In this document: positions 15,436 through 21,272 of the stretch, piece by piece
How positions within the stretch are numbered: position 1 is the stretch's first letter
Layout of the letters: the number at the start of each line of letters is the position of its first letter
Source: an uncultured beta proteobacterium
GTDB taxonomy: Bacteria > Pseudomonadota > Gammaproteobacteria > Burkholderiales > Burkholderiaceae_C
Length of the DNA: 21,272 nt
Reading direction: 5' to 3'
NCBI GenBank assembly: GCA_903834645.1
Contig: CAILKA010000163.1
Coordinates: 1 to 21,272, forward strand
The notes under the pieces: model-generated
Told to the model about the DNA's origin: nothing
Database searches by the model: none
The model's input: only the letters and a program-made list of their open reading frames with translations
Made by a program: the position numbers and the translations under genes

Positions 15436-16161
15436 TCAGCGCAGTTGGGCCAGCCGCAGCGGCTGCGTCACGTGGATGCTGCCGTCGGGCGCCTTGTCGA
15501 TCAAGCCTTCCTCGGCAAAGCGGGCCAGGGTTTGCGAGACCCACTGACGCGTCGATCCGATCATGCTGGCCATGTCACGATGGCTGAGCGTGGTGCATGA
15601 GCCCACCTCGCGCGCCGCGAGCATGGCCAGCAGTCGTGCCAGACGCACGCGCATGGACTGTGTCGCCAAGAGCTGCAGCAGCGCACAGTAGCACTGCGAC
15701 TTGTGCACCAGCGCGTCGATGAGCGCCAGCGCCAGGTCGGGCCATTCCTGCGCCAGTGTGCGCAACGGGGGGCCGGGCAACCACAGGCAGCGGGTCGCGG
15801 TCTCGGCCACCGACGTCCAAGCATGGCGGCCACCGCCGAACATCTGTGGCGCACCCACATAGTGGCCGGCCGTCCAGAAGCCCAGGGTCAGCTCGCGACC
15901 GTCTTCGGACAGGTAGCACGACCGCACCAGTCCTTCATCGATGAGAAAGACACCGTCGTGGTGATCACCCTGCCGGAACAGCACATCACCGGCGGCGTAG
16001 TCGCGCCGGCGGCCGAGCGCCAGGACAGCCTGCCGAGAGGGCTCGCTCAGCCGTGCCAGGAGATTGGGCGGGACCGCGGCGGCGGCGGCCTCGGCGGCAA
16101 GCAGCGTGGTCTGCTGGAAGTGGGCCGTCGTTCGATGCCGGGGCTTGGCTGTGGCAACCAT
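15436..16161 (-). CDS. Crp/Fnr-family transcriptional regulator
   Basis: A 241-residue regulator. Residues 32-145 form the cyclic-nucleotide-binding-like beta-roll (YAAGDVLFRQGDHHDGVFLIDEGLVRSCYLSEDGRELTLGFWTAGHYVG), then a long dimer helix, then a winged helix-turn-helix (about 165-238) with LSHRDMASMIGSTRQWVSQTLARFAEEGLID. The four-cysteine N-terminal cluster of true Fnr is absent, so oxygen sensing through an iron-sulfur centre is unlikely; the cAMP-contact motif RxS of Crp is not evident either. The 30 residues before the sensor are alanine-rich and probably disordered. It reads in the same direction as, and 109 bp upstream of, the Bug-amidase-amidohydrolase run, and is its most likely regulator (inference). 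The effector is unknown. Confidence 0.88.
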   Translation of the reverse strand: MVATAKPRHRTTAHFQQTTLLAAEAAAAAVPPNLLARLSEPSRQAVLALGRRRDYAAGDVLFRQGDHHDGVFLIDEGLVRSCYLSEDGRELTLGFWTAGHYVGAPQMFGGGRHAWTSVAETATRCLWLPGPPLRTLAQEWPDLALALIDALVHKSQCYCALLQLLATQSMRVRLARLLAMLAAREVGSCTTLSHRDMASMIGSTRQWVSQTLARFAEEGLIDKAPDGSIHVTQPLRLAQLR

Positions 16162-16322
16162 CGCGGGGCCATGTTACCCGGCGGTGCGACCAGTCAGGCT
16201 CTGCTGCTGGCGCGGCGACAACCACCGGCGGAGTGTCGATCACGGGGCGGCACCCTTTCAGCCGGCCCGGTCCGGCTTGTCGAGCAGTTCCAGCGCGCGC
16301 TCGTGGTTGTCGTCGGGCAGGC
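16162..16322. other. Intergenic gap between the lipoprotein and the Crp/Fnr-type gene
   Basis: This 161-bp stretch lies downstream of the YHS lipoprotein gene and upstream of the regulator gene, so it should hold the regulator promoter and any terminator of the sigma-factor operon. The only structure I see is AGCCGG (16260-16265) with its inverted copy CCGGCT (16272-16277), a weak hairpin without a following U run. Confidence 0.3.
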
Positions 16323-16967
16323 TCAAGGCTTGCGGGACCTGGCTTCGGTGACCAGCCTTGCCAGCTCCTCGCCGCTCTTGTAGTGCGGCACCCGCAAGAC
16401 GAGCCGCTTGCCACGCTGCCAGAAACTGTTGCCGCCTGCGATCTCGCCGGCCCAGTAGTCGTTGGCGAGCTTGAGGTTGCCCGGGATGTCGAGCTCGAAC
16501 GCATCCAGCGAGGCCTGGCCGCCGAAGATGTAGAGCTTGCCATCGATCATCCGCCACCGGTCGGCGTCGCCGCCCCACGGGATGGCGTAGACGATGCCGT
16601 TCGTGCAGTAGCCGCCGAACTGGGGCACGTACTTCCGCGGGTAGGTGTCGAACAGCGCCTTGTGCTCGGCATTGGCGAAGCGGAACGCGACGCCCTCGTG
16701 GACGCTGCGCCACTGCGCCGAGCCCTGGGTGTGGCGGCCCAGCGTGAAGTAGGCGACGACATCGGCGCCCTTGAGCATCACGCGCTCGTCATCGCCGTCG
16801 GGCACGGCATTGACCGGGCGCAGCGCGCCCGACGGGTTCTGGGCGCTCATCGACGAGCAGCCGGTCAGACCCGCCACGGCAAGCACGCCGATCGCGGCCA
16901 GGCGGGACAGGCGGGCCAGGCGGGCCAGTCGGGACAGTCGGGACAGTCGGGGGGTCAGGGTGGTCAT
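16323..16967 (-). CDS. YHS-domain lipoprotein
   Basis: A 214-residue predicted lipoprotein. A basic, repeat-built N-terminus (SRLSRLARLARLSRL) leads to the hydrophobic AAIGVLAVAGLTGC, a lipobox with Cys37 as lipidation site. Residues about 62-125 are a YHS domain: VMLKGADVVAYF, GSAQWRSVHEGVAFRFANAEH and the hallmark FDTYPRKYVPQFGGYCTNG with its Cys. YHS domains occur in metal-handling proteins, including heavy-metal ATPases, and are thought to bind metal. The rest (WQRGKRLVLRVPHYKSGEEL) has no named domain. It follows the TVP38 gene by 43 bp on the same strand and is most likely the last gene of the sigma-factor operon. No clear ribosome binding site. Confidence 0.85.
   Translation of the reverse strand: MTTLTPRLSRLSRLARLARLSRLAAIGVLAVAGLTGCSSMSAQNPSGALRPVNAVPDGDDERVMLKGADVVAYFTLGRHTQGSAQWRSVHEGVAFRFANAEHKALFDTYPRKYVPQFGGYCTNGIVYAIPWGGDADRWRMIDGKLYIFGGQASLDAFELDIPGNLKLANDYWAGEIAGGNSFWQRGKRLVLRVPHYKSGEELARLVTEARSRKP
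16903..16947. repeat. 9-bp tandem repeat, five copies, inside a signal peptide
   Basis: Five consecutive 9-bp units of the form CGGGMCAGK (CGGGACAGG, CGGGCCAGG, CGGGCCAGT, then CGGGACAGT twice) with degenerate flanking copies. On the minus strand they encode the tripeptides SRL/ARL in the positively charged start of the lipoprotein. Copy-number change keeps the frame. Confidence 0.85.
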
Positions 16968-17010
16968 GGCAGTGTGAGCCGCGGCGAGCGACGGCAGGTG
17001 GAGTGTGCGG

Positions 17011-17787
17011 TCAGCGCGGAGTTCCCGGGCTGCGTGGGCCGTCGCGTGCGGCAGTTGTCCATGCAGAAGCCACTGCCGGTGCCAGCCGGGCCAGCGCCGC
17101 TCGCAGGGCCAGCGGCAGCGCCATCAGCGCGACCACGGCTGCGAGCACCGGCGGGGTGAGCAGGTCGCGCCAGCCAGCCGCGTGCCCGAGCTCGGCGCCC
17201 AGCCACGTGTACAGTGCGCTGCCCCCGAACATGCCGGCGGCGCTGGCCCCGAAGAAGCGCGCGGTCGACAGGCGCGTGAGCCCCAGCAGCGGGTTCAGCA
17301 CGGGGTAGGGGATCAGCGGCGCCAGGCGCAGCCAGAACACCAGCAGGCTGCCGTGCTGGTCCAGCATCGACTCCACGGGCCCCAGGCGGGATCCCCAGCG
17401 CCGCTGCACGGTATCGCGGCCCAGGTGGCGTGCGGCAAGGAAGGCGAGCGTGGCGCCGACGCTCGAGGCCAGCGTGACCATCACGGCACCGCCCAGCCAG
17501 CCCCACCACGCCCCTGCGGCCAGCGCCAGCACGCTGCAGCCGGGCAAGGGCACCGCAGCCATGGCGGTGAACAGCAGGAAAAAGCCGATCCCGAACAACC
17601 AGGGATGCTCGCGTTCCCACGCCAGGGCCTGCCCCAGGGCTTCACCGAGCGTGGCCGGGGCGGCCTCGCTCAGGCCAGTCATCCCGCCGGTCGTCCCAGC
17701 GGTCGCCCAGGCAGCGCAGACGCCCGTGCATGCCATCACGCCCACCAGCACGTTCAGCCAGGCCGATGACGGAGCCATCGGCCGCAT
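17011..17787 (-). CDS. TVP38/TMEM64-family membrane protein (DedA/SNARE-associated domain)
   Basis: A 258-residue integral membrane protein. An N-terminal helix (residues 5-30) is followed by the VTT/SNARE-associated core: VPLPGCSVLALAAGAWWGWLGGAVMVTLASSVGATLAFLAARHLGR and the re-entrant-loop block WLRLAPLIPYPVLNPLLGLTRLSTARFFGASAAGMFGGSALY, the most diagnostic part. A C-terminal helix closes the protein. Relatives act in lipid scrambling or transport, and several bacterial ones are linked to metal or selenite tolerance. Its ATG shares one base with the stop of the NrsF-like gene (TGATG), so translation is coupled; a longer upstream frame overlaps that gene and was rejected. Presence in the sigma-factor operon and again, fused, in the divergent operon suggests a role in the same response. 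Confidence 0.88.
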   Translation of the reverse strand: MRPMAPSSAWLNVLVGVMACTGVCAAWATAGTTGGMTGLSEAAPATLGEALGQALAWEREHPWLFGIGFFLLFTAMAAVPLPGCSVLALAAGAWWGWLGGAVMVTLASSVGATLAFLAARHLGRDTVQRRWGSRLGPVESMLDQHGSLLVFWLRLAPLIPYPVLNPLLGLTRLSTARFFGASAAGMFGGSALYTWLGAELGHAAGWRDLLTPPVLAAVVALMALPLALRAALARLAPAVASAWTTAARDGPRSPGTPR

Positions 17788-18422
17788 CACCAGCGCAGCA
17801 CGCGCGGTCCGAGGACCGCACCGGCGGCGCCTGTCAGCACGATCCCCAGCGAGTACCAGACAGCGACGAATGCCGCCGACGCCTCTGGGCATGACAGCGA
17901 ATAGCCGAACGCGCCGACCGACCCGGCCAGCAAGCCGGCAGCGAAGCCGGCCACGCCGGGACGCGTCGGCGCCAGGCCTCGCACCGCCCACAGGGCCGCG
18001 GCCAGTGCCGGCAGGGACAGCAACAGCACACTGGGCGCACAGCTGAACCACGAATGGCCCAGCAGGGCAGCCATGCGCCCGTCAGCCGGTTCGGACAGCC
18101 ACGACAGGAGGCCCGTCGTTGCCATCGCGAACACCACGGCCATGACAGCCATCCTGGGGCGGGCCGCAGAGGCAGCAGGCCGCGACAGCCGCGCAGCCCA
18201 CCAGCCAGCGGCGCCGGCCAGTGCACCGGCGTAGGCCATCTTGGTCCAGGGTACGGGCGTGCCGAGCAGCGACCACGGGATCAGGCCGAACCAGGCGATG
18301 GCCGCGCAGCCACTGGCCAGCAGCCCGGCAGCCGCGGCCGGCCACAGACGGCTTGCCGCCAGCGCACGAGGGGCCGGCCCTGCATGGCGGGCCAGCATGT
18401 CGATCAGCGTTTCGGTTCTCAT
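17787..18422 (-). CDS. nrsF: NrsF/DUF1109-family membrane anti-sigma factor
   Basis: A 211-residue inner-membrane protein with six predicted helices (about residues 27-50, 62-78, 90-109, 129-148, 158-176, 183-206) and a short cytosolic N-terminus (MRTETLIDMLARHAGPAP), the typical NrsF/DUF1109 architecture. Two cysteines, Cys128 in HSWFSCAP and Cys178 in YSLSCPE, are 50 residues apart, the same spacing I recall for the two functionally important cysteines of Caulobacter NrsF. Such proteins hold the cognate ECF sigma factor at the membrane and release it on metal or oxidative stress. The ATG overlaps the sigma-factor stop codon by 4 bases (ATGA), and the gene ends in TGATG with the TVP38 gene. 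Family and partner are well supported; the inducing signal is inferred. Confidence 0.9.
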   Translation of the reverse strand: MRTETLIDMLARHAGPAPRALAASRLWPAAAAGLLASGCAAIAWFGLIPWSLLGTPVPWTKMAYAGALAGAAGWWAARLSRPAASAARPRMAVMAVVFAMATTGLLSWLSEPADGRMAALLGHSWFSCAPSVLLLSLPALAAALWAVRGLAPTRPGVAGFAAGLLAGSVGAFGYSLSCPEASAAFVAVWYSLGIVLTGAAGAVLGPRVLRW

Positions 18423-19015
18423 GTCTGTCGTGAGTCGGCAACCGCGCCATCTGACTCGCCGCGCCGCACGAGGGCAGCCAGCCGCTTGAGGCCGCGGTGC
18501 ACCTGCACCTTGATGGCCGACTCCGATGCGCCAGCGCGCGAGGCCGCCTCGGCCACCGACAGGCCTTCCAGCTTGGTCAGCACGATGGCCTGCCGCTGCG
18601 CTTCGGGCAGGCTCTTCAGCAGCACCGCCAGGTCGCGCCTGGCGCCGGCGTCTTCAGGCTCTGCGGCCAGCAGTTGCTCATCGACGTCGTCGAGCGTGTC
18701 GTGCAGGTTGTCTCGTCGACCCCGCCGGCGCCACAGATCCACCACCTTGTGGCGCGCGATGGCGACGGCCCAGGCGCTGACGGGCAGCGAGGGATCGTAG
18801 GTGCCACGTTGCAGATGCAGGGCCAACAGCGTCTCCTGAACCAGATCCTCCACCTCGTCCGGCAGTCCGGACAGGCGGCGCTTGAGATACCCGCGAAGCC
18901 GGGTTGCGAGCATCCCGAGGCTTTGCCGGTACGCCGCCTCGTCACCCGACTGCGCGCGCAGCCACAGCGGCTTGAGCGCGGACTCGATGTCGCCAGGGCT
19001 GGCGTCAGAAGGCAT
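18419..19015 (-). CDS. sigF: ECF-type RNA polymerase sigma factor (SigF-like)
   Basis: A 198-residue ECF sigma factor. Region 2 spans about residues 38-100 (RLRGYLKRRL, DEVEDLVQETLLALHLQRGTYDP and SAWAVAIARHKVVDLWRRRGRR); region 4 spans about 130-185 (LKSLPEAQRQAIVLTKLEGLSVAEAASRAGASESAIKVQVHRGLKRL). It is co-encoded with an NrsF-type anti-sigma factor, overlapping by 4 bases, which places it in the SigF-like group. The ATG at 19015 lacks a good ribosome binding site, and a putative -10 element ends at the base before it, so either the true start is further inside or the autoregulated transcript serves mainly the downstream genes. It should direct polymerase to the two GTAACC-N16-CGAA sites next to it. 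The gene symbol follows the Caulobacter precedent and is tentative. Confidence 0.88.
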   Translation of the reverse strand: MPSDASPGDIESALKPLWLRAQSGDEAAYRQSLGMLATRLRGYLKRRLSGLPDEVEDLVQETLLALHLQRGTYDPSLPVSAWAVAIARHKVVDLWRRRGRRDNLHDTLDDVDEQLLAAEPEDAGARRDLAVLLKSLPEAQRQAIVLTKLEGLSVAEAASRAGASESAIKVQVHRGLKRLAALVRRGESDGAVADSRQT

Positions 19016-19041
19016 TTCGTTGCTGGGGGTCCGATGGTTAC
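19016..19041 (-). promoter_or_regulatory. Putative SigF-type promoter of the sigma-factor operon (GTAACC-N16-CGAA)
   Basis: On the minus strand GTAACC (19041-19036) is followed after exactly 16 bases by CGAA (19019-19016). This is the -35/-10 pair I recall for Caulobacter SigF. The CGAA ends directly before the sigma-factor ATG, implying a transcript start at or just inside the annotated start codon. It would give autoregulation of the operon. Confidence 0.65.
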
Positions 19042-19178
19042 ACCGCCCGCGGCGGCCGTACGAACGGCGGTGCAGCGAGACGCTTGGCATTGATCCTACA
19101 GAAGGAGAAGGCGCAACCTTGCGCCCCGTGAGCCCGAAGACAGTCGCAGCGGTGTCGCTCCTCAAGCGCGTGCTTGCT

Positions 19179-19204
19179 GTAACCGCTTCGGGCACGGCAG
19201 CGAA
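19179..19204 (+). promoter_or_regulatory. Putative SigF-type promoter of the arsS operon (GTAACC-N16-CGAA)
   Basis: On the plus strand GTAACC (19179-19184) is followed after exactly 16 bases by CGAA (19201-19204). The ATG of the radical SAM gene lies 49 bp further on, a normal leader length. The motif is the same, with the same spacing, as the one facing the other way at 19041-19016. Confidence 0.75.
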
Positions 19205-19253
19205 TACCGGGTATCGCCCCCTCACGACACCACGCCCCACCGGCCCCACCACG

Positions 19254-20273
19254 ATGCACGCCACGCTGCCCTTGCTCGCCGCCACCGACTTCCCGCCGAT
19301 TCGGCGCCGGTCGCTCGACACGCTCCAGGTCAACCTGGGCTACAAGTGCAACCAGAGCTGCCTGCACTGCCACGTGGCGGCAAGCCCGCAGCGCACCGAG
19401 ATGATGGACGGCGACACGATCGCGCTGGTGATCCAGGTGCTGCGTGCACGCAAGGTCTCGACGCTGGACCTCACGGGCGGTGCGCCGGAGCTGAATGGGC
19501 ACTTCCGCCACCACGTGCAGCAGGCCCGGGCGCTGGGCGTGCGCGTGATCGACCGCTGCAACCTCACCATCCTGTCCGAGCCCGGCCAGGAAGACCTGGC
19601 GGCCTTCCTCGCCGAGCAAGGGGTGGAGGTCACCGCCTCGCTGCCGTGCTACTCGCCGGCCAACGTCGATCGCCAGCGCGGCGACGGTGTGTTCGAGCGC
19701 AGCATTGCCGGCCTTCGCCAGCTCAATGCGCTGGGCTACGGGGACCCGGCCCAGGGTCTGGTGCTGAACCTCGTCTACAACCCGCAGGGCCCCTCGCTGC
19801 CGCCGCCGCAGGGCCCGTTGGAAGCCGACTACAAGCGCGAGCTGCTGCGGCACTTCGGCATCCGCTTCGATCACCTGTACGCGCTGACCAACATGCCGGT
19901 CCAGCGCTTTGGCAGCACGCTGGTGAGCAAGGGCACGTTCGGCGCCTACATGCAGCTGCTGCGTGGCAGCTACCGCGCCGATAACCTGGAGACGGTGATG
20001 TGCCGCAGCCTGCTGAGCGTGGACTGGCAGGGCTTCCTCTACGACTGCGACTTCAACCAGATGCTGGGCCTGCGCGCCAGCGTGGCCGGGCAGCCGCAGC
20101 CCCACCTGCGCGACCTGCTGCACCACGACCCGGCCGGCACGGACATCCGCGTCGCCGACCATTGCTACGGCTGCACCGCCGGCCAGGGCAGCAGCTGCGG
20201 CGGGGCGCTGGAGACCCCTGCAACTGTCGCCACGGAAGTCGCGGCCGTTCAGATCACCGAAGGCGTGCGTTGA
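19254..20273 (+). CDS. arsS: ArsS-like radical SAM protein (arsenosugar biosynthesis family)
   Basis: A 339-residue radical SAM enzyme. Cys32, Cys36 and Cys39 in KCNQSCLHCHV form the CxxxCxxC site for the 4Fe-4S/SAM cluster; LTGGAPELN (about residues 73-81) is the SAM-binding 'GGE'-like block. The C-terminal part is cysteine-rich: Cys250 (VMCRSLLSV), Cys265 (YDCDFNQMLGL), and Cys304, Cys307 and Cys315 in HCYGCTAGQGSSCGG, which suits an auxiliary cluster. This architecture is that of the radical SAM/Cys-rich family named ArsS, which adds a deoxyadenosyl group to dimethylarsenic on the way to arsenosugars. No arsM methyltransferase is in the window; it may lie to the right. A longer upstream frame was rejected because the domain begins at this ATG. 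It ends in TGATG with the next gene. Confidence 0.9.
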   Translation: MHATLPLLAATDFPPIRRRSLDTLQVNLGYKCNQSCLHCHVAASPQRTEMMDGDTIALVIQVLRARKVSTLDLTGGAPELNGHFRHHVQQARALGVRVIDRCNLTILSEPGQEDLAAFLAEQGVEVTASLPCYSPANVDRQRGDGVFERSIAGLRQLNALGYGDPAQGLVLNLVYNPQGPSLPPPQGPLEADYKRELLRHFGIRFDHLYALTNMPVQRFGSTLVSKGTFGAYMQLLRGSYRADNLETVMCRSLLSVDWQGFLYDCDFNQMLGLRASVAGQPQPHLRDLLHHDPAGTDIRVADHCYGCTAGQGSSCGGALETPATVATEVAAVQITEGVR

Positions 20274-21272
20274 TGGCCCGCCCCTCGAAGGCCCTGCTGT
20301 GGGCGGGTGCGGCGGCCGGGGTGCTGGTGGCGCTTTGGGCGTGGCAGCACTTCGGCCTGGGCGCGCTGCTGACCCTGGACCACCTCAAGGCCAGCCGCGA
20401 TGCGCTGCGGGCGCAGGTGCTGAGCGCACCGCTGGCCACGGCGGCGATCTATTTCGCCCTCTACGTGGCCGCAGCGGCACTGTCGATACCCGGCGCGGTG
20501 ATCCTGACGCTGGCGGCCGGCGCGATGTTCGGGCTGGGCTGGGGCCTGCTGCTGGTGAGCTTTGCCTCCAGCCTGGGCGCGCTGCTGGCCTTCCTGGTGG
20601 CGCGCTACCTGCTGCGCGAGGGCATCCAGGCGCGCTTTGGCAAGGCGCTGGCGCCCATCAACGACGGCGTGAAGAAGGACGGCACGTTCTACCTGCTGAC
20701 GTTGCGCCTGGTGCCGGTGTTCCCGTTCTGGCTGATCAACCTGCTCATGGGCCTGACGCCCATGGGAGCTGGCCGGTTCTACTTTGTCAGCCAGCTCGGC
20801 ATGCTGGCCGGTACGGCGGTGTACGTGAACGCGGGCACGCAGCTGGCGGCCATCCAGTCGCCCGGAGACATCCTCTCGCCCGGGCTGCTCGGCAGCTTCG
20901 TCCTGCTGGGGGTGTTCCCGCTGCTGGCCAAGGCTGGCGTGGGCTGGCTGGCGCGGCGCAAGCTCTATGCGAAGTGGACGAAGCCTCGCTCCTTTGATCG
21001 CAACCTCGTCGTCATCGGCGCCGGTGCCGGCGGGCTGGTGTCGGCCTACATCGCCGCGGCCGTCAAGGCCAAAGTCACCCTGATCGAAGGCCACAAGATG
21101 GGCGGCGACTGCCTGAACTTCGGCTGCGTGCCCAGCAAGGCGCTGATCAGGTCAGCCAAGATGGCGCGGCAGCTGAAGAAGGCGCATGAACTGGGCGTGG
21201 CCGACGCGGCCGGCCGCGTGGACTTCGCCGCGGTCATGCAGCGCGTTCACAGCGTCATCCGCGACATCGAGC
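20273..21272 (+). CDS. TVP38 membrane domain fused to a mercuric-reductase-like flavoprotein (3' end beyond the window)
   Basis: An uninterrupted frame of 333 codons that runs off the right edge. Residues 1-230 are a TVP38/TMEM64 (SNARE-associated) domain with AALSIPGAVILTLAAGAMFG and the diagnostic LRLVPVFPFWLINLLMGLTPM. After a basic linker (RRKLYAKWTKPRSFDR) a class I pyridine nucleotide-disulfide oxidoreductase starts: FAD-binding VVIGAGAGGL (246-255), VTLIEGHKMGG and the redox pair Cys280/Cys285 in DCLNFGCVPSKAL. This half resembles mercuric reductase and dihydrolipoamide dehydrogenase; the NAD(P)H and dimerisation domains would follow outside. The ATG shares one base with the arsS stop, so the two genes are coupled. 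A membrane-anchored reductase for a metal, metalloid or disulfide is a fair inference; the substrate is not known. Confidence 0.9.
   Translation, partial: MARPSKALLWAGAAAGVLVALWAWQHFGLGALLTLDHLKASRDALRAQVLSAPLATAAIYFALYVAAAALSIPGAVILTLAAGAMFGLGWGLLLVSFASSLGALLAFLVARYLLREGIQARFGKALAPINDGVKKDGTFYLLTLRLVPVFPFWLINLLMGLTPMGAGRFYFVSQLGMLAGTAVYVNAGTQLAAIQSPGDILSPGLLGSFVLLGVFPLLAKAGVGWLARRKLYAKWTKPRSFDRNLVVIGAGAGGLVSAYIAAAVKAKVTLIEGHKMGGDCLNFGCVPSKALIRSAKMARQLKKAHELGVADAAGRVDFAAVMQRVHSVIRDIE

Noticed and set aside
16260..16277. AGCCGG/CCGGCT hairpin as terminator of the sigma-factor operon
   Set aside because: Short arms, 6-base loop and no U run on the minus strand; too weak to call.
18882..19253. 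N-terminal extension of the ArsS-like protein
   Set aside because: It would overlap the sigma-factor gene and run through the putative promoter; the radical SAM domain begins at the 19254 start.

Overview
This is GC-rich DNA from a Gram-negative bacterium. A Bug-type periplasmic binding protein, a TonB-dependent receptor, NAD/FAD and amidase gene families and dense, overlapping operons together suggest a betaproteobacterium of the order Burkholderiales. That placement is inference from gene content; no rRNA or other marker gene is present. I found 22 supportable protein genes (one cut by the right edge), no RNA genes, no insertion sequences and no CRISPR array.

Left part (1-8.3 kb): an SRPBCC/AHSA1-type protein faces a ParDE-like toxin-antitoxin pair on the minus strand (695-1287) with a perfect 18-bp palindrome upstream. 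Then on the plus strand come a DsbA-like 2-hydroxychromene-2-carboxylate isomerase homologue, a LysE/RhtB exporter, an AraC-type regulator, a TonB-dependent receptor and a class-C-beta-lactamase-like serine hydrolase. The last three look like an uptake-plus-hydrolysis unit. A second toxin-antitoxin pair, DUF1778 plus GNAT acetyltransferase (TacAT-like), follows on the minus strand (7513-8303). The stretch 8304-8655 carries its putative operator and otherwise nothing I can name.

Middle (8.6-16.2 kb, all minus strand): a Crp/Fnr-type regulator, then a tightly packed run: Bug binding protein, allophanate-hydrolase-like amidase, AA_synth (DUF1185) protein, two paralogous ATZ/TRZ-like amidohydrolases and a TauE/SafE permease. 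This looks like a catabolic operon for an unidentified nitrogenous (probably ring-amide or ureide) compound. Both amidohydrolases keep the metal ligands but have Gln where relatives carry the catalytic Glu of the HxxE motif.

Right part (16.3-21.3 kb): a divergent locus. To the left run an ECF sigma factor, an NrsF/DUF1109 membrane anti-sigma factor, a TVP38/TMEM64 membrane protein and a YHS-domain lipoprotein. To the right run an ArsS-like radical SAM protein (arsenosugar biosynthesis family) and a TVP38 domain fused in frame to a mercuric-reductase-like flavoprotein. The 238-bp intergenic region contains GTAACC-N16-CGAA on both strands, facing outward. From memory this is the recognition motif of the Caulobacter SigF sigma factor, whose anti-sigma is NrsF and which responds to heavy metals. 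The best reading is one metal(loid)-responsive regulon, with the sigma factor driving both arms. This is the most interesting system in the window.
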